DNA of 64,000 nucleotides from Chlorobaculum tepidum TLS (GTDB taxonomy: Bacteria; Bacteroidota; Chlorobiia; Chlorobiales; Chlorobiaceae). The translations under genes and the position numbers were made by a program. Where the stretch lies: positions 333,501 to 397,500 of the forward strand of contig NC_002932.3 of NCBI RefSeq assembly GCF_000006985.1, written 5' to 3'. Of this stretch, positions 54,646 through 64,000 are shown in pieces (within the stretch, counting starts at the first letter, position 1; each line of letters opens with the position of its first letter). Below the pieces are notes generated by a model that saw only the letters and a program-made list of their open reading frames with translations, had not been told where the DNA came from and made no database searches.

Positions 54646-55920
54646 ATGAGACGACTTCGCCGAACTTTTGTCATTGTAGCAGTGCTCTGTTTTGTCTGCC
54701 TGCCAAAGGCTCCCGTACTGGCTGTTGAAACGCTTGACTGGGCGCAGTGTCTTGCCGAAGCGGCCGGGCATCATCCCGATCTGCGTTCGGCGGCGGAAAG
54801 CGTCCGGCAGTCCGAGGAGCAGCGAAATAGTGTCAAGGGTGGAATGCTTCCGTCCGTCAGCGCGTCGGCGGGGGGCGAACGTTCGGGTTCGAGCGCTGCG
54901 GCTCCGGTGGGGGCGTGGTCGTACGGCGTCAATGCGAGCCAGTTGCTCTACGATGGCGCGAAAACTTCCAGCGAGGTGAAGTCCGCTACCGAAACACTCA
55001 AGGCGTCGAAGTATAATGAAAGCAAGGTTTCTGTCGCTACGCGCTATGCTTTGCGCACGGCGTTCGTCCAGCTTCTGACCGCGCAGAAACAGGTGGCGCT
55101 CGCAGAAGAGATTGCAACGAAAAGAAAGCAGGAGTTGCGCCTGGTCGCCCTGCTTTATAAATCGGGCACGGAAAATATCGGCTCGCTCAGCAAAGCCCAG
55201 GCTGACCTCGGCGAGGCGGAGTTCGAGGTGGCGCAGGCAAGGCGCGCGCTCGATCTTGCTCAGATGGTACTTAGCACTCAGCTTGGTCGCCGCAGCTTCA
55301 CGCCGATCCGCGTGACCGGGCAGTTCACGGCCAGCGAACAGACCCGCACACCGCCCGATTTCGACAGCATCGCACGGAACAATCCGGCCTACCTCGAACT
55401 CACCGCGCAAAAGAGTGCCGCCGGATACAGCTTGCAGGCAGCGCGGAGCGCGTTCATGCCGTCGGTTTACCTGAGCACCGGCTTCGGCAATAGCGCATTC
55501 CGGCAGCTTCCGCCCGACCGCACCGACTGGCAGGCGGGCATCGACGTGTCGGTGCCGATCTACGCGGGCGGCTCCGGCAAGGCAGGCGTGGCCAAGGCGC
55601 GGGCGGTGGTTAACCAGTTGAGCGCCGACGAGGAGAGCCTTTATCTGTCGCTCAAACGGAGCCTTGCGCAGGCGTGGAAGACTTTCATCGACGCCTCCGG
55701 TAACGTGGATGTCCAGAAAAAATATCTCGACGCCGCCTCCGAGCGGGCGCGCATCGCTGACGCGCAGTACTCGGCGGGACTGATTTCGTTCAACGACTGG
55801 ACCATTATCGAAGACAATCTCGTCACCGCGAAAAAATCATATCTCAACGCCCAGTCCAATCTGCTGACCGCCGAGGCGGCCTGGGTTCAGGCAAAAGGAG
55901 GCACTCTTGAAAGCAGGTAA
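54646..55920 (+). CDS. TolC-family outer membrane efflux protein
   Basis: 424 residues from ATG at 54646 (MRRLRRTFVIVAVLCFVCLP, a signal peptide). An upstream GTG at 54610 would add residues before the signal and is rejected. Two repeated halves carry the long helical hairpins, e.g. SKYNESKVSVATRYALRTAF ... LLTAQKQVALAEEIATKRKQ and LKRSLAQAWKTFIDASGNVD. Forms the outer membrane channel for the MacAB-type pump encoded just after it, with a 14-base overlap. Confidence 0.9.
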   Translation: MRRLRRTFVIVAVLCFVCLPKAPVLAVETLDWAQCLAEAAGHHPDLRSAAESVRQSEEQRNSVKGGMLPSVSASAGGERSGSSAAAPVGAWSYGVNASQLLYDGAKTSSEVKSATETLKASKYNESKVSVATRYALRTAFVQLLTAQKQVALAEEIATKRKQELRLVALLYKSGTENIGSLSKAQADLGEAEFEVAQARRALDLAQMVLSTQLGRRSFTPIRVTGQFTASEQTRTPPDFDSIARNNPAYLELTAQKSAAGYSLQAARSAFMPSVYLSTGFGNSAFRQLPPDRTDWQAGIDVSVPIYAGGSGKAGVAKARAVVNQLSADEESLYLSLKRSLAQAWKTFIDASGNVDVQKKYLDAASERARIADAQYSAGLISFNDWTIIEDNLVTAKKSYLNAQSNLLTAEAAWVQAKGGTLESR

Positions 55921-56890
55921 ACCGCAACTCATCTGGGGGGCAGTGGCCGTCGTCATTGCTCTGGTCGCCGGTTCTGTTGTGTACAGAACAGTGTTTGTCG
56001 GCAAGCCGAAAATTTCGTACCGCGAGTACCGCCCGGAGATTGGCGATATTCGCCAGCTGGTCTCCACCACGGCGACGATCACGCCGCAGAACAGGCTCGA
56101 AATCAAGTCGCCCGTGAGCGGACGCATCGACAAGATTCTGGTCAAGGAGGGGGATTTCGTCAAAAAAGGCCAGGTGCTGGCGCTTGTTAGCTCTACGGAG
56201 CGGGCGGCGCTGCTCGATGCGGCTACGCTGAAGGGGCAGAGCGAGATCGACTACTGGAACAAGGTCTACAACCAGACCGCCCTCATTTCGCCCATCGACG
56301 GGCAGGTGATCGTCAGCAGCCTCAATCCGGGCCAGACCATCACCACGAGCGATGCCGTGATGGTGCTCTCCGACCGGCTCATTGTGAGGGCCAATGTCGA
56401 TGAAACCGACATCGGGAACGTCAAGCTCGGCCAGAAGGCGGTAATCAGTCTCGATGCCTATCCCGACATCCACGTCGAAGGGGTGGTCGATCATATCTAT
56501 TACGAATCGACGCTGGTCAACAACGTCAATATCTATCATGTCGATATCGTGCCCCGAAAGGTGCCCGAGGTGTTCAGGTCGGGCATGAGCGCCAATGTCG
56601 ATATTGTCGTCAACGAAAAGGATCACGTACTCATGCTTCCGCTTGCCGCCGTCAAGAGCCGCAACAGCCATTCCTTTGTGCTGAAAAGAGTTGCAGCCCC
56701 CGATTCGGTCAAGCGCACGCCAGTGCGGATCGGCCTGTCCGATGACAACAATGTGGAGATCGTCAGCGGGGTTTCTCCATCGGATGTCATTCTGGTCAAA
56801 AATGCCGCCTACTCGCTGCCGAAAAACAGTGCGGGCACCAACCCATTCATGCCTCAGCGCAGGAGCTCACAACAAAACCGGCAGCGATGA
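55907..56890 (+). CDS. macA: MacA-like periplasmic adaptor (HlyD family)
   Basis: 327 residues from TTG at 55907, chosen because AAAAGGAGG ends 5 bases upstream and no ATG fits. One N-terminal helix ([20 protein letters not shown]), then the split lipoyl domain: [20 protein letters not shown] and [20 protein letters not shown], followed by beta-barrel segments ([20 protein letters not shown]). The alpha-hairpin between lipoyl halves is short. It links the MacB pump with the TolC channel. Overlaps macB by 4 bases. Confidence 0.88.
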   Translation: MKAGKPQLIWGAVAVVIALVAGSVVYRTVFVGKPKISYREYRPEIGDIRQLVSTTATITPQNRLEIKSPVSGRIDKILVKEGDFVKKGQVLALVSSTERAALLDAATLKGQSEIDYWNKVYNQTALISPIDGQVIVSSLNPGQTITTSDAVMVLSDRLIVRANVDETDIGNVKLGQKAVISLDAYPDIHVEGVVDHIYYESTLVNNVNIYHVDIVPRKVPEVFRSGMSANVDIVVNEKDHVLMLPLAAVKSRNSHSFVLKRVAAPDSVKRTPVRIGLSDDNNVEIVSGVSPSDVILVKNAAYSLPKNSAGTNPFMPQRRSSQQNRQR

Positions 56891-58842
56891 TCGAAATCGT
56901 CAACGTTACCAAAACCTACCGGATCGGTGAGAGTTCGGTCAAGGCGCTTGACGGCGTGAGCCTGACGATTGGACAGGGTGAGTTCGTGGCGATCATGGGC
57001 GCGTCGGGTTCGGGCAAGTCCACGCTGATGCACATTCTCGGCTTGCTCGATGTGCCCGATACCGGGCAGTATCGCCTGATGGGCAAGGAGGTAAGCCGGA
57101 TGAGCGACGACGAGCTGGCCGGAATCAGGAACAACGTGGCCGGGTTCGTGTTCCAGCAGTTTCACCTGCTCAGCCGGATGAGCACGATTGACAACGTGGT
57201 GCTCCCCTGCATTTATAGCGGTCAGCGTGGCGATTTTCGTAAGGACGCGCTGAAGCGGCTTGAGATGGTCGGACTCGCGCAACGATCGGATCATCGCCCG
57301 AACCAGATGTCGGGCGGCGAGCAGCAGCGGGTGGCCATCGCTCGTGCGCTCATCCGGGATCCAATGCTCATCTTCGCCGACGAACCAACCGGCAATCTCG
57401 ACACGAAGAATTCGCACGAGATCATGCGGATTCTCACCGATCTGCACCGGCAAGGCAAAACCATCATCATGGTGACGCACGAGACGGATATCGCCGAATT
57501 TGCCGACAGGGTGATAACCATGAAGGATGGGGTCGTGGTGGACGACCGCAAGAAACAGGATGCGCGACTCAACCCCCAAATGCCCCAAGGAGGCATGGAG
57601 GCCGCTCATTCCGCGCTTTTTCAGCCGTCGCGCCTGCTTGGTTTTGTGGTTCAGGCGTTCCAGTCTATCGCGTCCAACAAGATCAGGACGTTCCTGTCGG
57701 TGCTCGGCATCCTTGTCGGTGTTGCTTCGGTCATCGCCATGATGGCGCTTGGTACCGGGGCGAAAGCATCGATGGAGGAGCAGTTGAAATCGATGGGATC
57801 GAACCTGCTCTCGGTCAGGGGCGGTTCGGCAAAGATCGGCGGCGCTTCGCAGGGTTTCGGTACGGTGACCCGTTTCACCGAAAAGGACGCGGCAGCCATT
57901 CAGGCTATTCCCAATCTGATCGATCACGTCTCCGGCGATGTTACCGGATCGGGCCAACTGGTCTATCTCGACAAGAACTGGAGCACCAGTGTCGAGGGTG
58001 TCGATTATGATTATGGCGAGATGCGCGCTGCCATACCCACTGTTGGGCGCTGGTTTACTAGGGAAGAGATTCAGGAGAGAGCCAAGGTCGCGATTCTCGG
58101 GACGACCGTTGCCATGCAGCTTTTCGGCGACGCTGATCCGGTTGACAAGATCATCAAGATCAACAGGATCAACTTCAGGGTCATTGGCGTCGCTCCGGCC
58201 AAGGGTTTCGCAGGCCCTCGCGATCAGGACGATGTCGTTTACATTCCTGTTTCGACCGCCATGTACCGCGTACTTGGCAAGCTGTATCTCGACGGCATTT
58301 ACGTGGAGGTTTCGAGCGCTGAAAACATCGCTCCGGCAACGCAGGCCATTGACGCGCTGATTCGTAAACGGCACAAGCTGGCCGCTGACGATCAGGATTC
58401 GTTCAACATTCGCGATATGACCCAGTTCCAGCAGATGCTCAGCGCCACCACGCAGACCATGAGTATGCTGCTTGGCTCGATCGCGGCCATTTCGCTGGTG
58501 GTGGGCGGCATCGGCATTATGAACATCATGCTGGTTTCGGTGACCGAGCGCACCCGCGAGATCGGCCTTCGCAAGGCTATCGGCGCGCGGAAAGGAGACA
58601 TCATGCTTCAGTTTCTGATTGAATCGGTGGGTATGACGCTTAGCGGTGGCATCATCGGTATCGTGGTTGGTGTCGGTGTTTCGGTAATGCTTTCAGCCTT
58701 CGCCGGGTGGGCGGTGAAAACGTCGATGTTCTCGGTGGTGCTTGCCACAGGCTTCTCCGTGCTGATCGGTCTGTTTTTTGGCTTGTGGCCTGCCAGAAAA
58801 GCGGCGGCACTCAAACCTGTAGAGGCGCTGCGTTACGAGTGA
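56887..58842 (+). CDS. macB: MacB-like ABC transporter, ATPase-permease fusion
   Basis: 651 residues, the length of MacB. N-terminal ATPase: Walker [20 protein letters not shown], signature [19 protein letters not shown], Walker [20 protein letters not shown]. Then a first helix near residue 265 ([20 protein letters not shown]), a large periplasmic domain, and a FtsX-type three-helix end containing [20 protein letters not shown] and [17 protein letters not shown]. It uses ATP to drive export from the periplasm through TolC. Substrate unknown (macrolides, peptides or lipids in relatives). Confidence 0.92.
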   Translation: MIEIVNVTKTYRIGESSVKALDGVSLTIGQGEFVAIMGASGSGKSTLMHILGLLDVPDTGQYRLMGKEVSRMSDDELAGIRNNVAGFVFQQFHLLSRMSTIDNVVLPCIYSGQRGDFRKDALKRLEMVGLAQRSDHRPNQMSGGEQQRVAIARALIRDPMLIFADEPTGNLDTKNSHEIMRILTDLHRQGKTIIMVTHETDIAEFADRVITMKDGVVVDDRKKQDARLNPQMPQGGMEAAHSALFQPSRLLGFVVQAFQSIASNKIRTFLSVLGILVGVASVIAMMALGTGAKASMEEQLKSMGSNLLSVRGGSAKIGGASQGFGTVTRFTEKDAAAIQAIPNLIDHVSGDVTGSGQLVYLDKNWSTSVEGVDYDYGEMRAAIPTVGRWFTREEIQERAKVAILGTTVAMQLFGDADPVDKIIKINRINFRVIGVAPAKGFAGPRDQDDVVYIPVSTAMYRVLGKLYLDGIYVEVSSAENIAPATQAIDALIRKRHKLAADDQDSFNIRDMTQFQQMLSATTQTMSMLLGSIAAISLVVGGIGIMNIMLVSVTERTREIGLRKAIGARKGDIMLQFLIESVGMTLSGGIIGIVVGVGVSVMLSAFAGWAVKTSMFSVVLATGFSVLIGLFFGLWPARKAAALKPVEALRYE

Positions 58843-59241
58843 GGGGCGGCTGGATTCGACAGAGCAAAATTATTTTTTGAAAAAAAATAAAAAAGCGCGC
58901 AAGGAAGTTTGAGCATCATCGTCTCAATAATTGTAAGGGATGAGTTGAATGATATAATGAGTTTTTGTGTTGAATGTTCTTGAGTAAGGTTGTGATGTGT
59001 TGTTCTTTGTGTGTTGATTGACAGCAACGTTCCGGCTCTTCTTCGCCATGTTATGTGTTATAGTTGATTGTGATGTGTGAAGATGAATGTCTGAGTAAAC
59101 GATGAATCGCGGAGAAGAACGGGTTGTTGCTGATTTGGCCGGGCGATAGGCTGGTTGATCCTTTCGTCCGGCTTTTTTAGGATTGTACGCATTTCTCTTA
59201 TCGAAAAGAGACCTCAGTTTTTTTCTCCTGTGTTAGTGGCA
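58843..59241. other. Gene-free 3' region of macB with G/T-rich segment
   Basis: About 400 bases with no supported ORF. It includes an A-rich run (58868-58892), a strikingly G/T-rich stretch (about 58930-59110) and a terminator at 59138-59178. It may be a long 3' UTR of the efflux operon or hold a small RNA. Confidence 0.5.
59138..59178 (+). terminator. Intrinsic terminator downstream of macB
   Basis: GCCGG (59138-59142) pairs with CCGGC (59168-59172), extended inside by CGA/TCG with a bulge on each side, followed by a T6 run. Confidence 0.65.
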
Positions 59242-59297
59242 AAACGGAAAAGCCCGCCTCCATGAAGTTCGTTCTGTGGGGGCGGGCTTTTCCGTTT
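59242..59297 (-). terminator. Terminator of sucC
   Basis: A 17-bp perfect stem, 59242-59258 with 59281-59297, and a 22-base loop. It ends 19 bases past the sucC stop codon and presents a T run on the minus strand within the stem foot. Confidence 0.88.
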
Positions 59298-59316
59298 GTT
59301 TGCGTGTGTTGGGACT

Positions 59317-60495
<1,179 letters not shown>

Positions 60496-60634
60496 AGTAC
60501 AAGTTCTATGGTTACGGGAGAATACTTGCCGGTCGGTACCGGGCTTAACGCGGAAAAAAGTTTAAACTTTATGATAACAAAAATTCTTGTTTTACTGAAA
60601 CCGCTGTGGCTCGTAGCGCACATTTCTTCGCATC

Positions 60635-61096
60635 ATGATGTCTGACCTGAACCACTGCATGGAACTCGCCTTCAGGGAGGCGATCAAGGCGTACGAAAGC
60701 AAGGAGGTGCCGGTCGGCGCGGTGGTGCTCGACCCGAACGGCTTGATCATCGGGCGCGGCTACAACCAGGTGGAGACTCTGTCGGACGCCACCGCGCACG
60801 CCGAAATGATCGCCCTGACCTCGGCAATGGCAACTATAGGCAGCAAATATCTCGAAGGATGCACGCTCGCCGTTACGCTCGAACCCTGCCCAATGTGCGC
60901 AGGGGCGATCGTGCTGTCGAAAATCAGCCGCGTGGTCTTTGGCGCGTGGGATCCCAAGATGGGCGCGGCGGGAACCGTTCTCAACATTACCGCCTGCAAC
61001 GCACTCAACCACCAGCCCGAGGTGTATGGCGGCATCATGGAGCGCAAAGCCGAAAGTTTGTTGCAGGATTTCTTCCGGGGGCTGCGGGGGCGGTGA
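60635..61096 (+). CDS. tadA: tRNA-specific adenosine deaminase
   Basis: 153 residues. The zinc deaminase motifs are complete: DATAHAEMIALTSAM (H-A-E) and TLEPCPMCAGAIVLSKISRV (P-C-x2-C). It converts A34 to inosine in tRNA-Arg(ACG). Length and the end RKAESLLQDFFRGLR match TadA rather than cytosine or guanine deaminase. A second ATG one codon later is possible. The accessory patch begins right after its stop. Confidence 0.93.
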   Translation: MMSDLNHCMELAFREAIKAYESKEVPVGAVVLDPNGLIIGRGYNQVETLSDATAHAEMIALTSAMATIGSKYLEGCTLAVTLEPCPMCAGAIVLSKISRVVFGAWDPKMGAAGTVLNITACNALNHQPEVYGGIMERKAESLLQDFFRGLRGR

Positions 61097-61151
61097 AGAA
61101 GAAAGAAGAGAAACAAGAGGCTGAGGAGGTTTCGTTTGGACTCCTGCTGAG

Positions 61152-61360
61152 TCAATAACCGACGATCTCCCGATTGAAGAGTTCCATGATCACCGTGAGG
61201 TGCTGTGCTAACCGCTATCGGTCCGCAAGTAGGTCATATTGCTCGTCCAGGCCTCAAACGGCATATCCGGGAAGAAGTCAATAGAGCAAGCCCACGAACT
61301 TGTTGCTATGTTGATAATTAGGCCTTGCCAAGCCAATCGATAGGCGCTCAAACAGCAGTG
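61152..61360 (-). mobile_element. Remnant of an IS3-family transposase (OrfB)
   Basis: Two minus-strand frames keep parts of the IS3 DDE domain: FEAWTSNMTYLRTDSG (61208-61258) and, after a frame change, HLTVIMELFNREIVGY (61155-61202). These match the family's usual WxxDITYIRTxxGWLYLxVVxDLFxRxIVGW. The first catalytic Asp is replaced by Asn, and stop codons break the frame. No ends or repeats could be defined. Confidence 0.55.
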
Positions 61361-61383
61361 CATCGCCGCAGCCTGGGGTGATC

Positions 61384-61660
61384 TTATCCGATGGATATTT
61401 TCGATGCGGCTCGCCAGCCAGCAGCGCCATTCGAAACGGCGCAAAAAAGCAGGTTGAACAGCTGACCCGGATTCATCACCAGAAAAATGACCGAGACCGC
61501 CGTCATGCTGCTCTTGGCCAAACGGGCCATATCGCTGTTGCGCCTGGCCGAAGTTGCCTTTGACCGCATCGCGGATGCCTCGCTTTTTGGACCAGTTCCG
61601 GTTCTCTCGCGTCCGGTAAAGCTTGTCGGTACGCACCGATTCGGGATAGTGTCCACTTTT
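61384..61660 (-). mobile_element. Remnant of an IS1182/IS5-like transposase
   Basis: Two minus-strand frames hold the C-terminal part: KLYRTRENRNWSKKRGIRDA then VKGNFGQAQQRYG, continuing in another frame as MARLAKSSMTAVSVIFLVMN followed by PGQLFNLL. This resembles the IS1182-type end (YRTRxNRxWCKxRGIR ... GKFGQxKRRYG ... FLVMNLE). A segment between GIR and AVKG appears deleted and the frame is shifted, so it is inactive. Confidence 0.6.
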
Positions 61661-61843
61661 TCGTTACAGGTTCAACGCAGCCGCAGTGATGAACGAATTA
61701 CTCAATGCACGTGTAGATTGGTTACTGGTTGCTTCTCCAGTTTTTCCCACGCATGATCATCTGGGCGCATTCACAGGTTAAGAGGCTCATCGACGGATGG
61801 TGAACATGATTCGGGCGGCTTCATCGGAAAACAAATCATCACC

Positions 61844-62722
61844 ATGTCAGATGATACGATAGATCGTTTTTTTGGATATCTGAACTGGCTTTTCAATCCA
61901 TTCCACGGGTTGAAAACAACGGAAGTCTATGATTTGATCGGCACCTCTTCTCTAACCGAGAACGCGCTCTATCTGAATCTCGGCTATTGGCGGAAGGCGG
62001 ATACCATCGATGAAGCCAGTGAAGCGCTTGCGCTGCTGGTGGCGAAAAGAGGCGGCATGGGGCCGGGCGATATTGTGCTGGATTGTGGGTACGGTTTTGG
62101 CGATCAGGACATCCTCTGGGCAAGACAACTGAAACCCGAAAAAATCATCGGCCTGAACATTACGAGTTCCCAGGTGGAGCGCGCCCGGAAGCGTGTTGCT
62201 GATGCAGGTCTGGAACAATCAATCGATTTACGAGAAGGTTCGGCAACAGCAATGCCCATTGAAAACGAGTCCATCGATCTGGTGGTTTCCGTAGAAAGCG
62301 CTTTCCACTACAGAACTCGTGAGGCTTTTTTCAGGGAAGCGTTCCGCGTTTTGCGGCCGGGCGGAAGGCTTGTGACAGCGGACATTGTGCCAACAGAAAA
62401 CTCCGGCAATCCCTTCAGGCGAATGGAGCAGTGGTTTTCATGGAATCTTGTAGCAGGAAAATTCAATATTCCGCAAGAAAACTATTACTTGATCCCATCC
62501 TACCAGAACAAGCTCACCAAAGCCGGATTTGTCCAGATTGACATCAAATCCATCCGTGACGATGTCTATGAACCGCTTCATGCGTATCTGGCAAAAAACC
62601 GGACATTTTTTGCCAAGATGCATCCCCTTGCAAGGATTATGGCGCAATTAACCCTGAATCGTTCTGCAGAGAGTGTGTATGCCGGCTTGGATTATATCCT
62701 TTCTTATGCTGAAAAGCCATAG
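61844..62722 (+). CDS. Class I SAM-dependent methyltransferase
   Basis: 292 residues from ATG at 61844. SAM motif I is GDIVLDCGYGFGDQDILWAR, then IIGLNITSSQVERARKRVAD, GSATAMPIENESIDLVVSVE (motif II-III) and FREAFRVLRPGGRLVTADIV. The N-terminal FFGYLNWLFNPFHGLKTTEV and C-terminal half are longer than UbiE, closer to small-molecule O- or C-methyltransferases. The substrate cannot be inferred. It lies between decayed transposase pieces and decayed sequence, so it may have been acquired. Confidence 0.8.
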   Translation: MSDDTIDRFFGYLNWLFNPFHGLKTTEVYDLIGTSSLTENALYLNLGYWRKADTIDEASEALALLVAKRGGMGPGDIVLDCGYGFGDQDILWARQLKPEKIIGLNITSSQVERARKRVADAGLEQSIDLREGSATAMPIENESIDLVVSVESAFHYRTREAFFREAFRVLRPGGRLVTADIVPTENSGNPFRRMEQWFSWNLVAGKFNIPQENYYLIPSYQNKLTKAGFVQIDIKSIRDDVYEPLHAYLAKNRTFFAKMHPLARIMAQLTLNRSAESVYAGLDYILSYAEKP

Positions 62723-63336
62723 TCTGAAGCGGCTCTCAGGGTATGCAAAAATGAATGACACAGAACAGCGTTAAGCAAGCGCCTGTTTGAAGGCCGCTTT
62801 TATACGAGAGCCACTCAAGTCTGCATATCCTGCTCTTTGGGGAAGGCTCTCCTTTGGCCTTGCTCGGAATATCCTAAACTGAACGGGGATTCAGATTACG
62901 ATACGCCGCCCCGTTTACCTCTTCAACTTGACGTTTGCTTATCCCGAAACTTACAGGCCTCAAACCACCCGCGTTTCCGGTAATGCGTCAGCAGCTCATG
63001 CAGAATATCATGAGCAGAATGCCAGCTCTAAAGAGCTTAACCGATGCCCTCTGCAATAAGCTGCTTTGTTTTTAACACTCTATTGGTCTCGACAGGATGA
63101 TATTGCTTTACTATTGACTAAACAGTTTTTTTGGAACATCCCCCACCCATCGAGTGACCGAAAGACCTGCGCCCTCTTTGTAGAGGGAGTACTGTCTCAC
63201 AGAACAAAACCATAAGCGCCATTACTATGAATCTTATGGGCACCTTTCAACAAACGTTACGATATCAAAATCGACAGCCAACGCGCGCCAACGATAAAGA
63301 CTGTAGCCCCTCATATCTACTTCAGCAACGTGCAAT
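62723..63336. other. 614-base region without intact gene, decayed coding traces
   Basis: No intact ORF is supported. On the minus strand at about 62920-63015 a short protein-like fragment reads HELLTHYRKRGWFEACKFRD and ends in a stop; more broken frames follow to 62780. GGCTCTC (62731-62737) and GAGAGCC (62806-62812) form an inverted repeat just past the methyltransferase stop. Confidence 0.45.
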
Positions 63337-64000
63337 TCAATCGACGACGACCGCCTGCCCCTCCATGTCGAACAGCACGAAGGTCAGGGAGGTGTCAGGA
63401 AGCCACCGGCGACAGGCGCGATAGCTGGCGTTGGCAATGGCCGTATAGAGTGGTTCATCGCTGCTAAAAGGGATGAGGTCGGTCACATTCCGGACGAGGT
63501 GGAGGTCGGCGAGCTGGTTTGCAATTACCGGGCTGTAGCCAAGATCGGCAGAGAGATTGGCAAGCCATCGGGGATCGAGCTGAACGACGCGGCTGGAGAG
63601 GTCGGCCTGGCCCTGAGCGAGTTTGGTGGCTTTGGCGAGCATGACGCCAACGATGACGCGGCTGAAGCCGCCGTGCTGGTGCACCAGTTCGAGCGTGCGC
63701 CCAATATAGTTGCCGTAGTGAATGCAGGCCAGCTCCGGCAGGTCGGGGTAACGCGCGCGGAGGTGACGTTCGGTTCGAAGACCAGAGGTGAGAGCGAGGG
63801 TGGTACAGCCGTTGGTGGAGGCAACCGCGATAGACTGGCGGATGCTGGCGAGCCACGCCTCTATTGAGTAAGGAATGACCTCGCCACTGGTACCGAGAAT
63901 CGAGATACCTCCGGTGATGCCGAGCCGTTCGTTCATCGTTTTGCGGGCGACCGCGTTGCCGCCGGGCACTGATATCGTGACCGCGACGGCGTGGCGCAAC
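63337..64000 (-). CDS. cbiD: Cobalt-precorrin-5B C1-methyltransferase (partial, N-terminus beyond right edge)
   Basis: About 220 C-terminal residues are inside the window. Diagnostic stretches are AVAVTISVPGGNAVARKTMN, ERLGITGGISILGTSGEVIP and CIHYGNYIGRTLELVHQHGG. CbiD methylates C1 of cobalt-precorrin-5B in the anaerobic cobalamin pathway, needed in green sulfur bacteria for B12-dependent enzymes including bacteriochlorophyll steps. The start and any riboswitch would lie to the right of the window. Confidence 0.92.
   Translation of the reverse strand, partial: LRHAVAVTISVPGGNAVARKTMNERLGITGGISILGTSGEVIPYSIEAWLASIRQSIAVASTNGCTTLALTSGLRTERHLRARYPDLPELACIHYGNYIGRTLELVHQHGGFSRVIVGVMLAKATKLAQGQADLSSRVVQLDPRWLANLSADLGYSPVIANQLADLHLVRNVTDLIPFSSDEPLYTAIANASYRACRRWLPDTSLTFVLFDMEGQAVVVD

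Noticed and set aside
56854-58374. Long open frame (506 codons) antisense to macB
   Set aside because: No domain; the plus strand carries an intact MacB with all ABC motifs.

Overview
The window looks like a chromosomal segment of a green sulfur bacterium (Chlorobiaceae, most likely Chlorobaculum, close to C. tepidum). This is inference from gene content. It holds a CrtU-type carotenoid desaturase/methyltransferase carrying a Rieske domain (chlorobactene pathway), a monomeric NADP isocitrate dehydrogenase, succinyl-CoA ligase beta, class I fructose bisphosphatase, cobalamin gene cbiD, an oxygen-independent HemN-type enzyme and the DXP isoprenoid pathway. G+C is moderately high, and genes are densely packed on both strands with many 4-base or longer overlaps.

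Layout. 0-5.4 kb: a glycosyltransferase cut by the left edge, queE, purN, purH, a DUF456 membrane protein and queG. 5.5-12 kb: crtU, a secreted serine hydrolase, the lipid-transport cluster mlaE-mlaF-mlaD and a PHP phosphoesterase. 12.2-15.3 kb: pdxJ-rdgB-uppP, then an AbrB/Doc toxin-antitoxin pair. 15.3-15.9 kb: a gene-free stretch with several stem-loops. 15.9-21.5 kb: mutS2, pgsA, pgpA and convergent dxs. 21.5-22 kb: a cluster of dispersed palindromic repeats. 22-29.4 kb: YjbQ protein, GH13 hydrolase, pterin dehydratase, PcrA/UvrD helicase, and a glycosyltransferase/nitroreductase/aat group. 29.5-35.1 kb: a cystatin-like secreted protein, an ArsA/Get3 ATPase, fabI and icd. 35.1-40.7 kb: an L,D-transpeptidase-like protein, a twice-frameshifted nuclease pseudogene, ymdB, fbp and recJ. 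40.7-44.8 kb: a four-gene envelope glycolipid operon (PAP2, ArnT-like, GT2, flippase-like). 45-52.5 kb: DUF3098, argD, a small membrane protein, ndh-2, a cupin, purE, hemN, an oxidoreductase and an SMR pump. 52.5-58.8 kb: an ABC-F protein divergent from a tolC-macA-macB efflux operon. 59-61.1 kb: sucC and tadA. 61.1-63.3 kb: an accessory patch with two transposase remnants and a methyltransferase. 63.3 kb to the end: cbiD, cut by the right edge.

Most genes are housekeeping: purine (purN, purH, purE), queuosine (queE, queG), phospholipid (pgsA, pgpA), envelope (uppP, mla, glycolipid operon), central carbon (icd, sucC, fbp) and repair (mutS2, recJ, pcrA, rdgB). The less ordinary parts are the TA module with an 11-bp-phased operator, the structured gap beside it, the cystatin-like protein, the decayed nuclease, the repeat cluster, and a recurring TAnnTTCA / TTG-N20-TAnnTTT upstream element that may be this lineage's main promoter. 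No tRNA, rRNA or CRISPR array was seen.
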